The notes beneath the pieces are model-generated. The model ran no database searches. It saw only the letters and a program-made list of their open reading frames with translations, and had not been told where the DNA came from. The position numbers were made by a program, and so were the translations under genes. A stretch of 30,796 nt of DNA from IMG/VR virus record IMGVR_UViG_3300048592_001279, positions 1 through 30,796 of that record, one strand, 5' to 3'. Source of the stretch: a virus. This document shows, piece after piece, positions 23,451 to 30,796 of the stretch (its first letter is position 1; the number at the start of each line of letters is the position of its first letter).

Positions 23451-23674
23451 TCAAAAATTCTCACGCTTTGAGTTGTGTCGGTAGGGCGGGCGAGATCTGG
23501 AAGGAGGATGGTAGTGGGAAGAGCCAGTGGAGTAACGCGGCCGAGATTATCGAAGAGATCAAGCCGATCCCAGTTCGCTCTCAGGACGGCTTCCACCGAG
23601 CCAGGCAGCTCGCCATATTCATCCCAGCAAATACGGTCCAGCTCCTCGCCGTCATTGAGCGGTCGATTGCGCAC
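23447..23674 (-). CDS. X: tail protein X (LysM-like)
   Basis: A 75-aa protein with the P2 gpX pattern: ELDRICWDEYGELPGSVEAV, LRANWDRLDLFDNLG, then PTTILLPDLA near the end. The LysM-like fold is thought to help the tail hub bind peptidoglycan or assemble. I set the start at GTG 23674, overlapping gpU by 23 nt, because an earlier open frame has gpU sequence in another phase. It overlaps gpD by 4 nt. Length is close to the 67 aa of P2 gpX. Confidence 0.8.
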   Translation of the reverse strand: MRNRPLNDGEELDRICWDEYGELPGSVEAVLRANWDRLDLFDNLGRVTPLALPTTILLPDLARPTDTTQSVRIFD

Positions 23675-24116
23675 TGAATTTTTCCAATTCAAGAGTGAAT
23701 TCAATCTTGCGGGGAATCCCGTCACCGTAAAAGATGGTCCGGGATTCCTTGATGCGGTGAATAATGCAAAGTCCAAGGTTCTGGCCGAGCACAGTGTCTG
23801 CATAGACGAAGCGTTGTGGCTTTCCCGAAAGTGCGATGTCCCGGAGCTTTTTAAGGTGATCGATGCGGCCGGACACCTCGGGATAGAGAACTCCTGCGAC
23901 AGTCCAGATATCCTGGTGCGCAGTGGCGGTTTCATCGCGGGGATTGGCGCCGAGGTACTGGAAAACCGGCGGCGCATTGATCGGCTCCTGCCGAACCCAA
24001 CGATACATCGTTTCTCGATCCATCTTGTCGGGCACGAGCGTAAGCAGCTCGAACGAAAAATCGCCGAGCCGCGCCAGGACTTCTTTTCTTGTCAGCGGGA
24101 TGGGATCAACGGCCAT
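23652..24116 (-). CDS. U: phage tail protein U
   Basis: A 154-aa P2 gpU homologue, the terminator-like protein at the end of the tail tube. Family features: RLGDFSFELLTLVPDKM, YRWVRQEPINAPPVFQYLG, GVLYPEVSGRIDHLKKLRDI and the very typical FYGDGIPRKIEFTLELEKF near the C-terminus. P2 gpU is 159 aa. The ATG at 24116 overlaps the tape-measure stop, and gpX starts inside its 3' end, so the tail genes are tightly coupled. Confidence 0.9.
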   Translation of the reverse strand: MAVDPIPLTRKEVLARLGDFSFELLTLVPDKMDRETMYRWVRQEPINAPPVFQYLGANPRDETATAHQDIWTVAGVLYPEVSGRIDHLKKLRDIALSGKPQRFVYADTVLGQNLGLCIIHRIKESRTIFYGDGIPRKIEFTLELEKFSAQSTAQ

Positions 24117-27100
24117 CAGCTCACCATGGGTTCATCAAAGAGATCAAATGATGGCGTCATGCGAAACACCGACTGAATCTCCGATTTGATTTTTTGCGCA
24201 ACTTCGATAGGAGCCTTGGGGCCGGATTCAACGTGAATCTTAGCATTGACGGTGATCACATTGCGCTGGGTGTAACCCGCTTCGCTGCGAGCTTCGCCGG
24301 GAAGCGTTGGAACATCTGATTTGAGGTCCTTTACTGGCGACTCAAATAGACCCGAAAGAAAATCCTTGGCATCGTCCGCGCCTTTGTCGGCCGCGTCCAC
24401 CATACGGGAAAGAAATCCTGGTTTTTCAGGACCAGTGATGGTGATGTCCGTATCACCCTGTGGAAAGATCTTGCTAATGTAGGGCTTGATCTTTTCGTAA
24501 ACCGTTTTGAACATCCCGATGAGTTTTTCCCAGTTCTTCGCTATGTAGACGACGGGATGCCAGCTCATGTGCTCTTTAATCCAGTCCCAAGCGGACTTAA
24601 CGGCCGTCATGACCCGCGAGAGAAGGTCGAAAAAGTAGGTCTTCAAGACTTCCCATTTTTTGATGAGCCAGGGCTGGATAACTCCCCAGTTTTTCCAGAC
24701 GAGAAAGAGTGCGACTGAAATGGCAGTGATCGTCAGACCGATCGGCGTTGTAAGAAGAGCTGCTCCGACCGCGCGAATGCCGGTGATCACCACGCCTATG
24801 GCGCTTGAAATAGCAGGACCCATCGCAATCAGCTTTTGAGCACCCTGCATCAAAAGAGAGCCGCCCGTGCTGAAGCCTTTCATACCGATTTTCGCGCCGC
24901 CTCTGGCTGCCTTTGAAAGCCAACCTAATCCAGACTTGGACAGAAACTTGGCACCTCGCAAGAGCCTGGATCCGCCCCGCTTCGCACCCTTGAAGAGTCC
25001 CCGCGAGATACGGCCCGAAAGCTTATCCTTGCCAAAGACTTCGTAGGTTTTGCCGACGGCATCGACAACGCCGCTCAGTGCGAATTTGCTGACCGCAAGG
25101 ACGCCGTTAAGAAGAGCGAGTCCGCCGACCGTGATCATGACCCATTTTGCCACTTCACGATGCTTCGATATCCACTTTGCAAAAGACTCGGTAAGCGGTT
25201 TGATAACATCCGTGATCTCTTTAAGAACCGGGAGGAATGCGTCCCCGAGCGACACCATCATGTCGCCGAAATCGCCAGAGATTTGCTCAAGATCGTTGGC
25301 CGTATTCTCGCTCAGAGCCTTGCGGGTCTTTTTCATGTTCTGGGTTTCATCGAGAGCCTGCACGAGCTGATCGGAATCCTTGCCGCTCTTTGAGAATTCC
25401 GTGAGTAGTTCCCGCATCCCCCGGCGGGTCTTTGAAAAAAAGATCTCTATGTATTCGAGCTGCTCTTCCATGGGCAGGGTCTGAAGCGCAGTTCGCACTT
25501 CGCGTGTCAGCTCTTCATTCGATTTCTGGCCGCCGAGAGCTTTCGTCGATTTAATGCGAAGTTCCTTCAGAGCCTTTTGAGCATTAGGATCTTTCGCATC
25601 GAATTCCACGGTCTTCATGTCTGAAAGCGAAGGGGCCATGCCGATACCTGAAAGAATCCTCGCAATCTGCTGATTGAAGGCTTCTCCTTTGAGGCCCTTC
25701 AATGACCCACTAAGGTTTTGAATCAGGCCGCCTCCGGACATCGCTCGATTGAACTGGACACCCATCTTTACTGCCAGTTCCTTGATCTTTGCATCAGGCA
25801 TACTGAGAAGGTTCTCGCCGAGCTTGTTGAAAGCCGGCGCCAGACGGTATTTCTTAATCTCCAGCTGAAGGGCTCCGCTCTTTTCAGCTTCCGCTATCTT
25901 CGCAACGCCCGGTGCGGCTTCCTCACCGGCTACCTTCTTCCAGACCGCGGCCTGCTGAGCGGTGCCTGTTCCAAGAAGGGCTTTATTCATATCGTGGATG
26001 ATATCGAGCCAGTTGCGCATATTGCCGGCGCTGTCCTGGAGCTTGACGTTCATGTCCTCCAAAACCTTCTTCGTTGCTCTCGGCGGGTCGGAGAGGCGAA
26101 GAAGGAATGCCCGCATGGTCGTACCTGCCATCGAACCTGTGATAGCGTTATTGTGCAGAACCGACGAAGCGCCCAGGACCTCTTCAAGGCTTGACCCTGT
26201 GACTGTGGCAATGGATGCCACGTACTTGAGCATTTCGCCGAGGGATTCAAGGCTGGAAGCAGAAGACGTATAGGCGGCCGTCAGAGCATCACCGACCCGC
26301 TCCATTTCACTGACATCGATGCTGAAACCACGGAGAACCGATGCCGTAATTTCCGCTGTTCGCGCGAGACTGGTCATGCTGCTATTGGCAAGGGCGAGCA
26401 GGTGGGGCATCGTCTCAATGATTTCGTTTGTGCGAAAGCCTGCAGTAGCCAGTTCGTTCTGGGCCTCAGCGACCTGCAGGGCCGAGTAGACGGTTTCGGC
26501 ACCAAGCCGCCGCGCATCCTCTTTCAGTAATTTATACTCAGCCGACGTTGCCCCGGCCATGGCCTTGACACGCGACATCTGCTTTTCAAAGGCGATGGCA
26601 GCGGTCAGAGGTTTGGTGAAAAGATATCCGAAGCCAACGGCTGCAATCGCATGCCGGGTTGCATCCGAGCGCAGATCGTCTGCGCGATCCGAGAATGTTC
26701 TGGCTCTGTTGTGGTTTTTGATGGCCGCATTCTGGTGTGCCATGGTCTGGTTCAGCTTCTTTTCAGCCTGATCCAGATCATCCACATTAACCCCGGCTTT
26801 CCTTAACGAGTCCGCATATTTCTTTGCATTCTCTTCGCTTTTCTTGAGCTGGGACTCAGTGGCTTTGAGCGTCGAAGCCAGATTTTTTTCATTCCTCGTC
26901 AAAAGTTCCACGCTGGTGCCATCGAGGATCGCAGCTTTGCGGTGATCGTGGGCAGCGGCGGTGGCTTTCTTCAATTCAACCGTGGCCGATTCGTGGACTT
27001 TCTTTGCCTCGTCGCGTTCTCTCTTGAGCTGACGCAGATGTTCTTTTTGAACCTTGGAGGGGCTGAGAAGCTTTTCCTGGGCTTCCTTTTCCTTGGCGTA

Positions 27101-27433
27101 AGCCTCACGCCGCAGCCGATATGTGGCGAGACTTTGCTGTGCAGATCCTGCTGCCTTCCTCTCGGCATCACCAAAGGACTTGGCTGCTGCTGTTGCAAGC
27201 GTCCTTGCGTCCGTCGCTTTTTGTAGCTCGGCCGATTGGAAAGCGATATCCGAAGTCAGCTTTTGCACGGACTCCCGACTCGCCTTGTAATTTTGGATAT
27301 CGGCTGACGTTGCCTTTAGACCCTTAAGGCTTTTTTCGAGCCCCTTGACCCGCTCATCGGCCGTCATGAAAGTTGCATTGAAGGCCGTATCGAACGCAGC
27401 CTTGATCTTTACCCTGACGTGTCTATCAGTCAT
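24116..27433 (-). CDS. T: phage tail tape measure protein
   Basis: A 1105-aa tape measure that sets tail length. The first 250 residues are a long Lys/Ala/Glu-rich coiled coil (ESVQKLTSDIAFQSAELQKA). The TP901-type core follows (ATSAEYKLLKEDARRLGAET, MPHLLALANSSMTSLARTAE, VLHNNAITGSMAGTTMRAFL). Hydrophobic membrane-active segments lie near 760-790 (WVMITVGGLALLNGVLAVSK) and 880-930 (IGLTITAISVALFLVWKNWG). At about 1 nm of tail per 6-7 residues the length suggests a tail near 160 nm, by rule of thumb. The ATG at 27433 overlaps the stop of the E' extension; it ends overlapping gpU. Confidence 0.92.
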   Translation of the reverse strand: MTDRHVRVKIKAAFDTAFNATFMTADERVKGLEKSLKGLKATSADIQNYKASRESVQKLTSDIAFQSAELQKATDARTLATAAAKSFGDAERKAAGSAQQSLATYRLRREAYAKEKEAQEKLLSPSKVQKEHLRQLKRERDEAKKVHESATVELKKATAAAHDHRKAAILDGTSVELLTRNEKNLASTLKATESQLKKSEENAKKYADSLRKAGVNVDDLDQAEKKLNQTMAHQNAAIKNHNRARTFSDRADDLRSDATRHAIAAVGFGYLFTKPLTAAIAFEKQMSRVKAMAGATSAEYKLLKEDARRLGAETVYSALQVAEAQNELATAGFRTNEIIETMPHLLALANSSMTSLARTAEITASVLRGFSIDVSEMERVGDALTAAYTSSASSLESLGEMLKYVASIATVTGSSLEEVLGASSVLHNNAITGSMAGTTMRAFLLRLSDPPRATKKVLEDMNVKLQDSAGNMRNWLDIIHDMNKALLGTGTAQQAAVWKKVAGEEAAPGVAKIAEAEKSGALQLEIKKYRLAPAFNKLGENLLSMPDAKIKELAVKMGVQFNRAMSGGGLIQNLSGSLKGLKGEAFNQQIARILSGIGMAPSLSDMKTVEFDAKDPNAQKALKELRIKSTKALGGQKSNEELTREVRTALQTLPMEEQLEYIEIFFSKTRRGMRELLTEFSKSGKDSDQLVQALDETQNMKKTRKALSENTANDLEQISGDFGDMMVSLGDAFLPVLKEITDVIKPLTESFAKWISKHREVAKWVMITVGGLALLNGVLAVSKFALSGVVDAVGKTYEVFGKDKLSGRISRGLFKGAKRGGSRLLRGAKFLSKSGLGWLSKAARGGAKIGMKGFSTGGSLLMQGAQKLIAMGPAISSAIGVVITGIRAVGAALLTTPIGLTITAISVALFLVWKNWGVIQPWLIKKWEVLKTYFFDLLSRVMTAVKSAWDWIKEHMSWHPVVYIAKNWEKLIGMFKTVYEKIKPYISKIFPQGDTDITITGPEKPGFLSRMVDAADKGADDAKDFLSGLFESPVKDLKSDVPTLPGEARSEAGYTQRNVITVNAKIHVESGPKAPIEVAQKIKSEIQSVFRMTPSFDLFDEPMVS

Positions 27434-27919
27434 TTACAGCTTCCCAGGTTTCTTCATCTTCGCTCCCGTGTTTTGCCTCATCGTCAATCAATGCGTAGAG
27501 CCAGCGATCGAATTCCTCGTAGGCCATCTCCAGGCATTCGGTGGCCGTGAAACCATAGCGTTCGCGCATGATGGCGATGCTTCGCATCAGCGTTTTTGCC
27601 GGCTCCTGCTGGGTGCCTTCCCTGGCTTTTTTCCAGTGCTCACCTGCTCCATGAGCCCATGACGCGCGGCGTATTTCTCCATAACTTCATTGACGTGTGC
27701 TGAAATCACGTCCATGTCGTCAGCGGAGATATCAAGGAAGGATTCAGCTGGCAGATTTTCGCAAAAAGACATGACCAGTGCTTCGTGCTGCTCGCTTTCA
27801 GTTTTGCTGACACTATTCGCTAGAGCCATCTTGTGGCGGGTTTTGAAGTAATCGGAGAGTATGACGGCGTCGTACTTTTTGCCCTTAAAGTGAAGGGCCT
27901 CAATCAAAGGAAGGTCCAT
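27426..27919 (-). CDS. E/E' tail assembly chaperone, -1 frameshift product
   Basis: Ribosomes that slip -1 at the AAAAAAG heptamer (27632-27626) leave the 110-aa frame after residue 98 and continue for 66 residues to the TGA at 27426-27428, giving about 164 aa. The added part reads AREGTQQEPAKTLMRSIAIM, RERYGFTATECLEMAYEEFD and ends ETWEAVND. An acidic, helical tail that ends next to the tape-measure start is typical of gpE' of P2 and gpGT of lambda, which help the tape measure and tube assemble. The site and position match the conserved tail frameshift; efficiency is not known. Confidence 0.78.
27587..27919 (-). CDS. E: tail assembly chaperone E (unshifted product)
   Basis: A 110-aa protein located between the tail tube and tape-measure genes, the place of P2 gene E. 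It starts MDLPLIEALHFKGKKYDAVI and matches the general pattern of phage tail assembly chaperones (short beta start, then helices; EALVMSFCENLPAESFLDIS). The unshifted frame ends in a Lys/Arg-rich tail (TGKKPGKAPSRSRQKR). It is 23 nt downstream of the tube gene. The slippery heptamer near its end gives the longer product. Confidence 0.75.
   Translation of the reverse strand: MDLPLIEALHFKGKKYDAVILSDYFKTRHKMALANSVSKTESEQHEALVMSFCENLPAESFLDISADDMDVISAHVNEVMEKYAARHGLMEQVSTGKKPGKAPSRSRQKR
27626..27632 (-). other. programmed -1 frameshift slippery site A-AAA-AAG
   Basis: In the frame of the 110-aa gene the bases read GGA AAA AAG, so the heptamer A-AAA-AAG is in correct phase, as in dnaX. A Shine-Dalgarno-like CAGGTGAG lies about 8 nt upstream, as a bacterial stimulator would, and a modest stem (GGCACC / GGAGCC) can form downstream. 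The -1 frame stays open for 66 codons. Confidence 0.8.
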
Positions 27920-27942
27920 TCTTATCTCTTACTGTGGAAGAA

Positions 27943-28458
27943 TCAGGTGAGTTTGAGGCCTTTGCGAGCGGCTTCGTGCTGGTCGAGCGGGCCATGCATC
28001 GTGATGCCGCGCATAACGTCGATAGTTACCAGTGGAATGACTCCGCGTGTCATGACCCAGCTGATGACGGACATCTCAAGGGTCTGGTTTGCAGATTTGG
28101 GATCACCGGCCTTGAAAGTTCCCGGATCGACTGTTTTGATCCAGCCGCGCAAGATGCAGGTTAGGTTGTCCGTCGTGCCATCGATGGCTGCGATATGACC
28201 AAAGATGGTTACGGTAACAAATCCCGAAAGAACAACGCCGGCAGACAGGTAGCCTTCGATGGTTTGTTCACCAAATTTCATGGTGCATTCAAGCTTTTCA
28301 AGTCCAACCGGAATCTCGATGGGCGCATCCATGCCGGCCCCGCGCCATTCCTCGGTTTTGTACTTGATCTTGGGAAGAGTGATTTCTTCGCAGACGCCGG
28401 AAAACTCCGACACGCCGAACGTCACGTTGAAATTTTTCAGGTGCTTTGGATATTTCAT
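27943..28458 (-). CDS. FII: phage tail tube protein (FII-like)
   Basis: A 171-aa contractile-tail tube protein, the same size as P2 FII (172 aa). Family pattern: LKNFNVTFGVSEFSGVCEEI, TLPKIKYKTEEWRGAGMDAP, IEIPVGLEKLECTMKFGEQ, and the RGWIKTVDPGTFKAGDP segment with a C-terminal EMSVISWVM strand. I chose the ATG at 28458 (GGAA upstream); the frame is open to 28494. In P2 it directly follows the sheath gene; here a collagen-like gene is placed in between. Confidence 0.88.
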   Translation of the reverse strand: MKYPKHLKNFNVTFGVSEFSGVCEEITLPKIKYKTEEWRGAGMDAPIEIPVGLEKLECTMKFGEQTIEGYLSAGVVLSGFVTVTIFGHIAAIDGTTDNLTCILRGWIKTVDPGTFKAGDPKSANQTLEMSVISWVMTRGVIPLVTIDVMRGITMHGPLDQHEAARKGLKLT

Positions 28459-28537
28459 GATTTGATTCCAGGGAGAGGAGAATGCGGCTGGCATGGTGGG
28501 CTGATGGGAGCCAGCCGCGGAGGATTAGGGATCGAGA

Positions 28538-29770
28538 TCAGTTATTGCAGCAGATGGCTGTGGCGGTGAGTCTTCCCGATATATTGTTGGTGCTTTCGCC
28601 GCGACACTGCCAACGATTGAACAAAGGCTTTCCGGTGCTTGAGTTGATGGTAAGATCGATGGTCGGTACGTTTAGAAGCAATGGCCTTCCGCTGGAGGCA
28701 AAACAGCTTCCGCCCGTGAGAATGGATGGATCCGTAGTTGTATTGCAGTCTGCAGTAGCAAAGAGCGTCTGCGGATTGGTTCCGCCCACGGAACTTGGGC
28801 CTACGTCCTGCGTTACAGTGCGGCATTCCTTAAATCCAGCAGGTCCCTGTGGTCCAGTCGGTCCAGCGGGTCCCCTTGCTCCCACCATTCCGGTGGGACC
28901 GGTGGGTCCCGTTGCACCTGTGGGTCCAGTTGGTCCCGTCGCTCCGCGATCCCCCTGCGGTCCTTTGATGGAGGAAATTGGAATCCATGTGCCGCCCGCA
29001 CAGTTGATCCTTTGCAACTGATCATCGTACCAGCAGCCATCGCCAGGATCTCCCTTGTCACCCTTCGAGCCTTGAGGTCCCGATGGTCCAGCGGGGCCGG
29101 TATCACCCTTGATTCCCTGCGGTCCTGTTGCACCGGTGTCGCCTTTGAAGCCTTGTGGTCCTGTGGCGCCTGTGGGTCCGGTGTCGCCTCTCGGCCCTTG
29201 TGGTCCTGTTGCGCCTGTGTCTCCTTTGGAGCCTTGAGGACCGGCCGGTCCTGTTGCACCAGTGTCGCCTTTGAATCCTTGCGGTCCGACAGGGCCGGTT
29301 CCTCCGGTATCCCCCTTCGAGCCTTGCGGTCCCGCCGGACCGATGGGGCCGGCATCGCCCTTTGGGCCTTGAAGTCCGATGGGACCTTGCGGACCTGTAT
29401 CACCCTTGTCTCCGCGCAGGCCGCTGCTCGGGCCAACCCAGCGACCGGTTGAGTCGATCGTCAGGGTTTTGCCGACATGGAGTGATCGGACATTGACATC
29501 GACCGGCATGTTCACGTTGCCGCTGGCATTGGAGATGATCACGGAGGCCGGGCAGTCCTCCTTTGACTTGCAGTCGAAAGGCGCTTTTTTATTGATGCGC
29601 AGCGTGAGATCGCCGCCAACTGAATTGTTCGACACGTTGTCGATCAGGTAGGTGTTGGAGAAAATCGGTTGCTCATTGTCAGAGAAGGGCGGGGTGGTGG
29701 TCTGTGCGAATACGCCCACAGTCAGAAATCCAACGACAGAAAGAAAAATCAGACGAATCGAGTTTGTCAT
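28538..29770 (-). CDS. secreted collagen-like (Gly-X-Y) protein inserted in the tail operon
   Basis: A 410-aa protein. Residues 1-23 are a signal peptide ([20 protein letters not shown], cut after VFA). Residues 117-245 are 43 Gly-X-Y triplets and 270-312 about 14 more, separated by a Cys-flanked insert ([17 protein letters not shown]). The N-terminal 90 residues and the C-terminal 98 have many cysteines; the last segment ends AICCNN. Collagen-like repeats form trimeric stalks. Phage tail fibres use them, but those lack Sec signal peptides, so this is more likely an exported surface protein carried as cargo. It starts 4 nt after the sheath C-terminal gene stop and is 79 nt upstream of the tube gene. 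Confidence 0.8.
   Translation of the reverse strand: MTNSIRLIFLSVVGFLTVGVFAQTTTPPFSDNEQPIFSNTYLIDNVSNNSVGGDLTLRINKKAPFDCKSKEDCPASVIISNASGNVNMPVDVNVRSLHVGKTLTIDSTGRWVGPSSGLRGDKGDTGPQGPIGLQGPKGDAGPIGPAGPQGSKGDTGGTGPVGPQGFKGDTGATGPAGPQGSKGDTGATGPQGPRGDTGPTGATGPQGFKGDTGATGPQGIKGDTGPAGPSGPQGSKGDKGDPGDGCWYDDQLQRINCAGGTWIPISSIKGPQGDRGATGPTGPTGATGPTGPTGMVGARGPAGPTGPQGPAGFKECRTVTQDVGPSSVGGTNPQTLFATADCNTTTDPSILTGGSCFASSGRPLLLNVPTIDLTINSSTGKPLFNRWQCRGESTNNISGRLTATAICCNN
28835..29422 (-). repeat. tandem DNA repeats encoding Gly-X-Y triplets
   Basis: 9-bp and 27-bp related units (coding for [19 protein letters not shown] and similar) run over 29036-29422 and 28835-28963, with a non-collagen spacer between. 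Such repeats vary in copy number by slippage, so length may differ between isolates. Confidence 0.75.
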
Positions 29771-29774
29771 CAGC

Positions 29775-30527
29775 TTAGGCTGCTCCTATTCCAGCCAGAT
29801 ATTTTTGGGTGAGAACTTCAGTGAAGGTCATGGTTTCAACAACAGGGGTGGGGGTGACGTCGTAGGTCCAAAAAGCCTTGCCATCGTTGAGGTTCCCCGG
29901 CGTGTTGAAGTCGCCATCCGGGATGCATTTGCCGCCTGCAATTGCTCCGAGACGGGTGAGTTCATCGAGGTAGGCATTGACGCTCGATGCAACTGCAGAA
30001 AAGAGGTTATTTGTAATGCCAGCCGCCACTGCCCAGCGATGAGACGCAATGATAGCTTCCCTTATCGCATCGCGGATCCGCACCTTTTGAATTTGATTGG
30101 TCGCAAGGTTTGTTTGGTCGCCCGTACCACGAGCGCCCCACAGCCGCAGTCCATCCTGGCGAACGAAGGTCGCCACTTGTATGGCGTTCAGCCGCTGGCC
30201 CATGGACTGTGGGTCATCGAGAGCAAACGAGATAGGAACGGATGTGCCGAGTGCTCCCTGGACTTCCTGATTGGAAGGCGATCGCCAGAAATCAATGAGA
30301 GCGAAGATGCCGGCGGCCGTCGCGCTGGATGGGACGCTCACGATCTTGTTGTCTTCGGATACCTTAAGGCGTGGCGACGTAATATAGATGCGTTCATCGC
30401 CGTTGAGCTTTCGGAATTTTTCCGCTTCAGCGAAATCATCCGGGCCATCAAGGCAAACGATGGCACCCAGGCGCTTGCCCATGGATTTAAGCTTTACGGC
30501 GATGGGGTTCGCCACTTCTTCAGCCAT
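29775..30527 (-). CDS. FI: tail sheath protein, C-terminal part (FI-like)
   Basis: A 250-aa protein with the C-terminal two thirds of a P2 FI-type sheath: [30 protein letters not shown], then [15 protein letters not shown] (the conserved GxRxWGxRT-like stretch), [20 protein letters not shown] and the C-terminal [20 protein letters not shown]. The sheath contracts around the tube. The ATG at 30527 has a near-perfect Shine-Dalgarno (GAGGTGATC at 30537-30529). The start overlaps the stop of the N-terminal ORF by 8 nt, so the sheath is made as two chains or the gene is broken; a stop TGA lies just upstream in this frame. Confidence 0.85.
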   Translation of the reverse strand: MAEEVANPIAVKLKSMGKRLGAIVCLDGPDDFAEAEKFRKLNGDERIYITSPRLKVSEDNKIVSVPSSATAAGIFALIDFWRSPSNQEVQGALGTSVPISFALDDPQSMGQRLNAIQVATFVRQDGLRLWGARGTGDQTNLATNQIQKVRIRDAIREAIIASHRWAVAAGITNNLFSAVASSVNAYLDELTRLGAIAGGKCIPDGDFNTPGNLNDGKAFWTYDVTPTPVVETMTFTEVLTQKYLAGIGAA

Positions 30528-30796
30528 TGATCACCTCAACTGTGGAAGTCGTCTTTTTGTTGCTGGCTACTGCCACGGGTATCGTCAAAGGCGGCACGGC
30601 CGATTGAATTACGGCGGGAAATGCGTAGCCAAATCCTGGTGCAGCCAGGATCTTGGGTTTAAAGCCCGTCAAAGCCTCCGCGTCTTCGAGCTTTTCAATG
30701 GCCGCCATGATATCGGCGTCGGAGTCCGATTGAGCGCGAACCACCACAACCGTTGCATCGGTCTGTTCATAGACTCCGCGAAGTGCCTGGTGGAGG
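30520..30796 (-). CDS. tail sheath protein, N-terminal part, cut by right edge
   Basis: The frame is open from the right edge to TGA at 30520-30522 (92 residues visible). It carries sheath sequence LHQALRGVYEQTDATVVVVR, then AAIEKLEDAEALTGFKPKIL and AAPGFGYAF, which in a whole sheath protein come directly before the segment found at the start of the next ORF. It ends with about 30 residues (AVIQSAVPPLTIPVAVASNK) that are not usual in the family at this point. The arrangement suggests a split sheath gene with translational coupling. The start lies outside the window. Confidence 0.75.
   Translation of the reverse strand, partial: LHQALRGVYEQTDATVVVVRAQSDSDADIMAAIEKLEDAEALTGFKPKILAAPGFGYAFPAVIQSAVPPLTIPVAVASNKKTTSTVEVING
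30528..30537 (-). promoter_or_regulatory. strong Shine-Dalgarno deciding the sheath C-part start
   Basis: GAGGTGATCA on the minus strand (30537-30528) matches the anti-Shine-Dalgarno end of 16S rRNA over about 9 bases, with the ATG at 30527 directly next to it and a GAGG-to-ATG spacing of 6 nt. It lies inside the last codons of the N-part, which supports independent start of the second chain. Confidence 0.6.

Noticed and set aside
28813-29436. 207-codon minus-strand frame over the collagen-like gene
   Set aside because: Out-of-phase reading of the Gly-X-Y repeats, hence low complexity; the other frame has a signal peptide and regular triplets.
29652-30530. 292-codon open frame on the plus strand
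   Set aside because: Antisense to the sheath C-part, which has strong family evidence and Shine-Dalgarno.
1-30796. Search for protelomerase gene, telomere-type long palindrome, integrase, or tRNA gene
   Set aside because: No protein with tyrosine recombinase or TelN-like motifs, no very long perfect palindrome and no convincing tRNA was seen by eye; linear plasmid status therefore stays open.

Overview
This 30.8-kb window looks like part of a temperate phage-plasmid (a plasmid-prophage) from a Gram-negative bacterium. A signal peptide, a lipobox protein, Shine-Dalgarno-led genes and many overlapping starts support a Gram-negative host. The taxon cannot be fixed from sequence alone; a Bdellovibrionota/Oligoflexia-like or other deltaproteobacterium-like host is only a guess.

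Right part (about 20.2-30.8 kb, minus strand): a P2-like contractile-tail module is read right to left. It runs tail sheath (in two ORFs, the first cut by the window edge), a secreted collagen-like protein, tail tube FII, an E/E'-type tail chaperone with a canonical -1 slippery heptamer, tape measure, gpU, gpX and gpD. A ParA/ParB operon follows directly, with four copies of a 17-bp palindrome (TGGGACAC-N-GTGTCCCA) that closely resembles the F/N15 SopB centromere site: three at the 3' end of parB and one upstream of parA. A 1054-aa TOPRIM-helicase follows, built like the N15 RepA type. This is the plasmid-maintenance core.

Middle (about 5.1-17.0 kb): a mosaic accessory region. It holds a membrane-anchored DUF4041/GIY-YIG protein, three envelope proteins on one minus-strand run (membrane, secreted, lipoprotein), a ParB/KorB-HTH protein with an AT-hook-like motif, and a Phd/PIN toxin-antitoxin pair followed closely by a 397-aa protein of unknown function. 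It also holds a lone receiver-domain response regulator, an Xre/RES toxin-antitoxin pair whose RES toxin is frameshifted, a DUF2325-like protein, and small HTH regulators. Two different arrays of 11-bp repeats, phased with the DNA helix, sit in intergenic DNA near the DUF2325-like gene and the RES antitoxin.

Left part (1-5 kb, minus strand): a second primase-helicase (CHC2 zinc finger, TOPRIM, DUF3987) has a hairpin-rich upstream region and a rho-independent terminator. Behind it lie small coupled genes, including a 35-aa ORF. A stretch at 4.2-5.0 kb holds decayed or frameshifted DNA-binding genes.

Working model: the ParABS module and the large TOPRIM-helicase maintain the element as a plasmid, toxin-antitoxin pairs stabilise it, small HTH proteins control gene expression, and the tail operon serves virion assembly. 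Head, packaging, lysis and integrase or protelomerase genes are not seen here and would lie outside the window.
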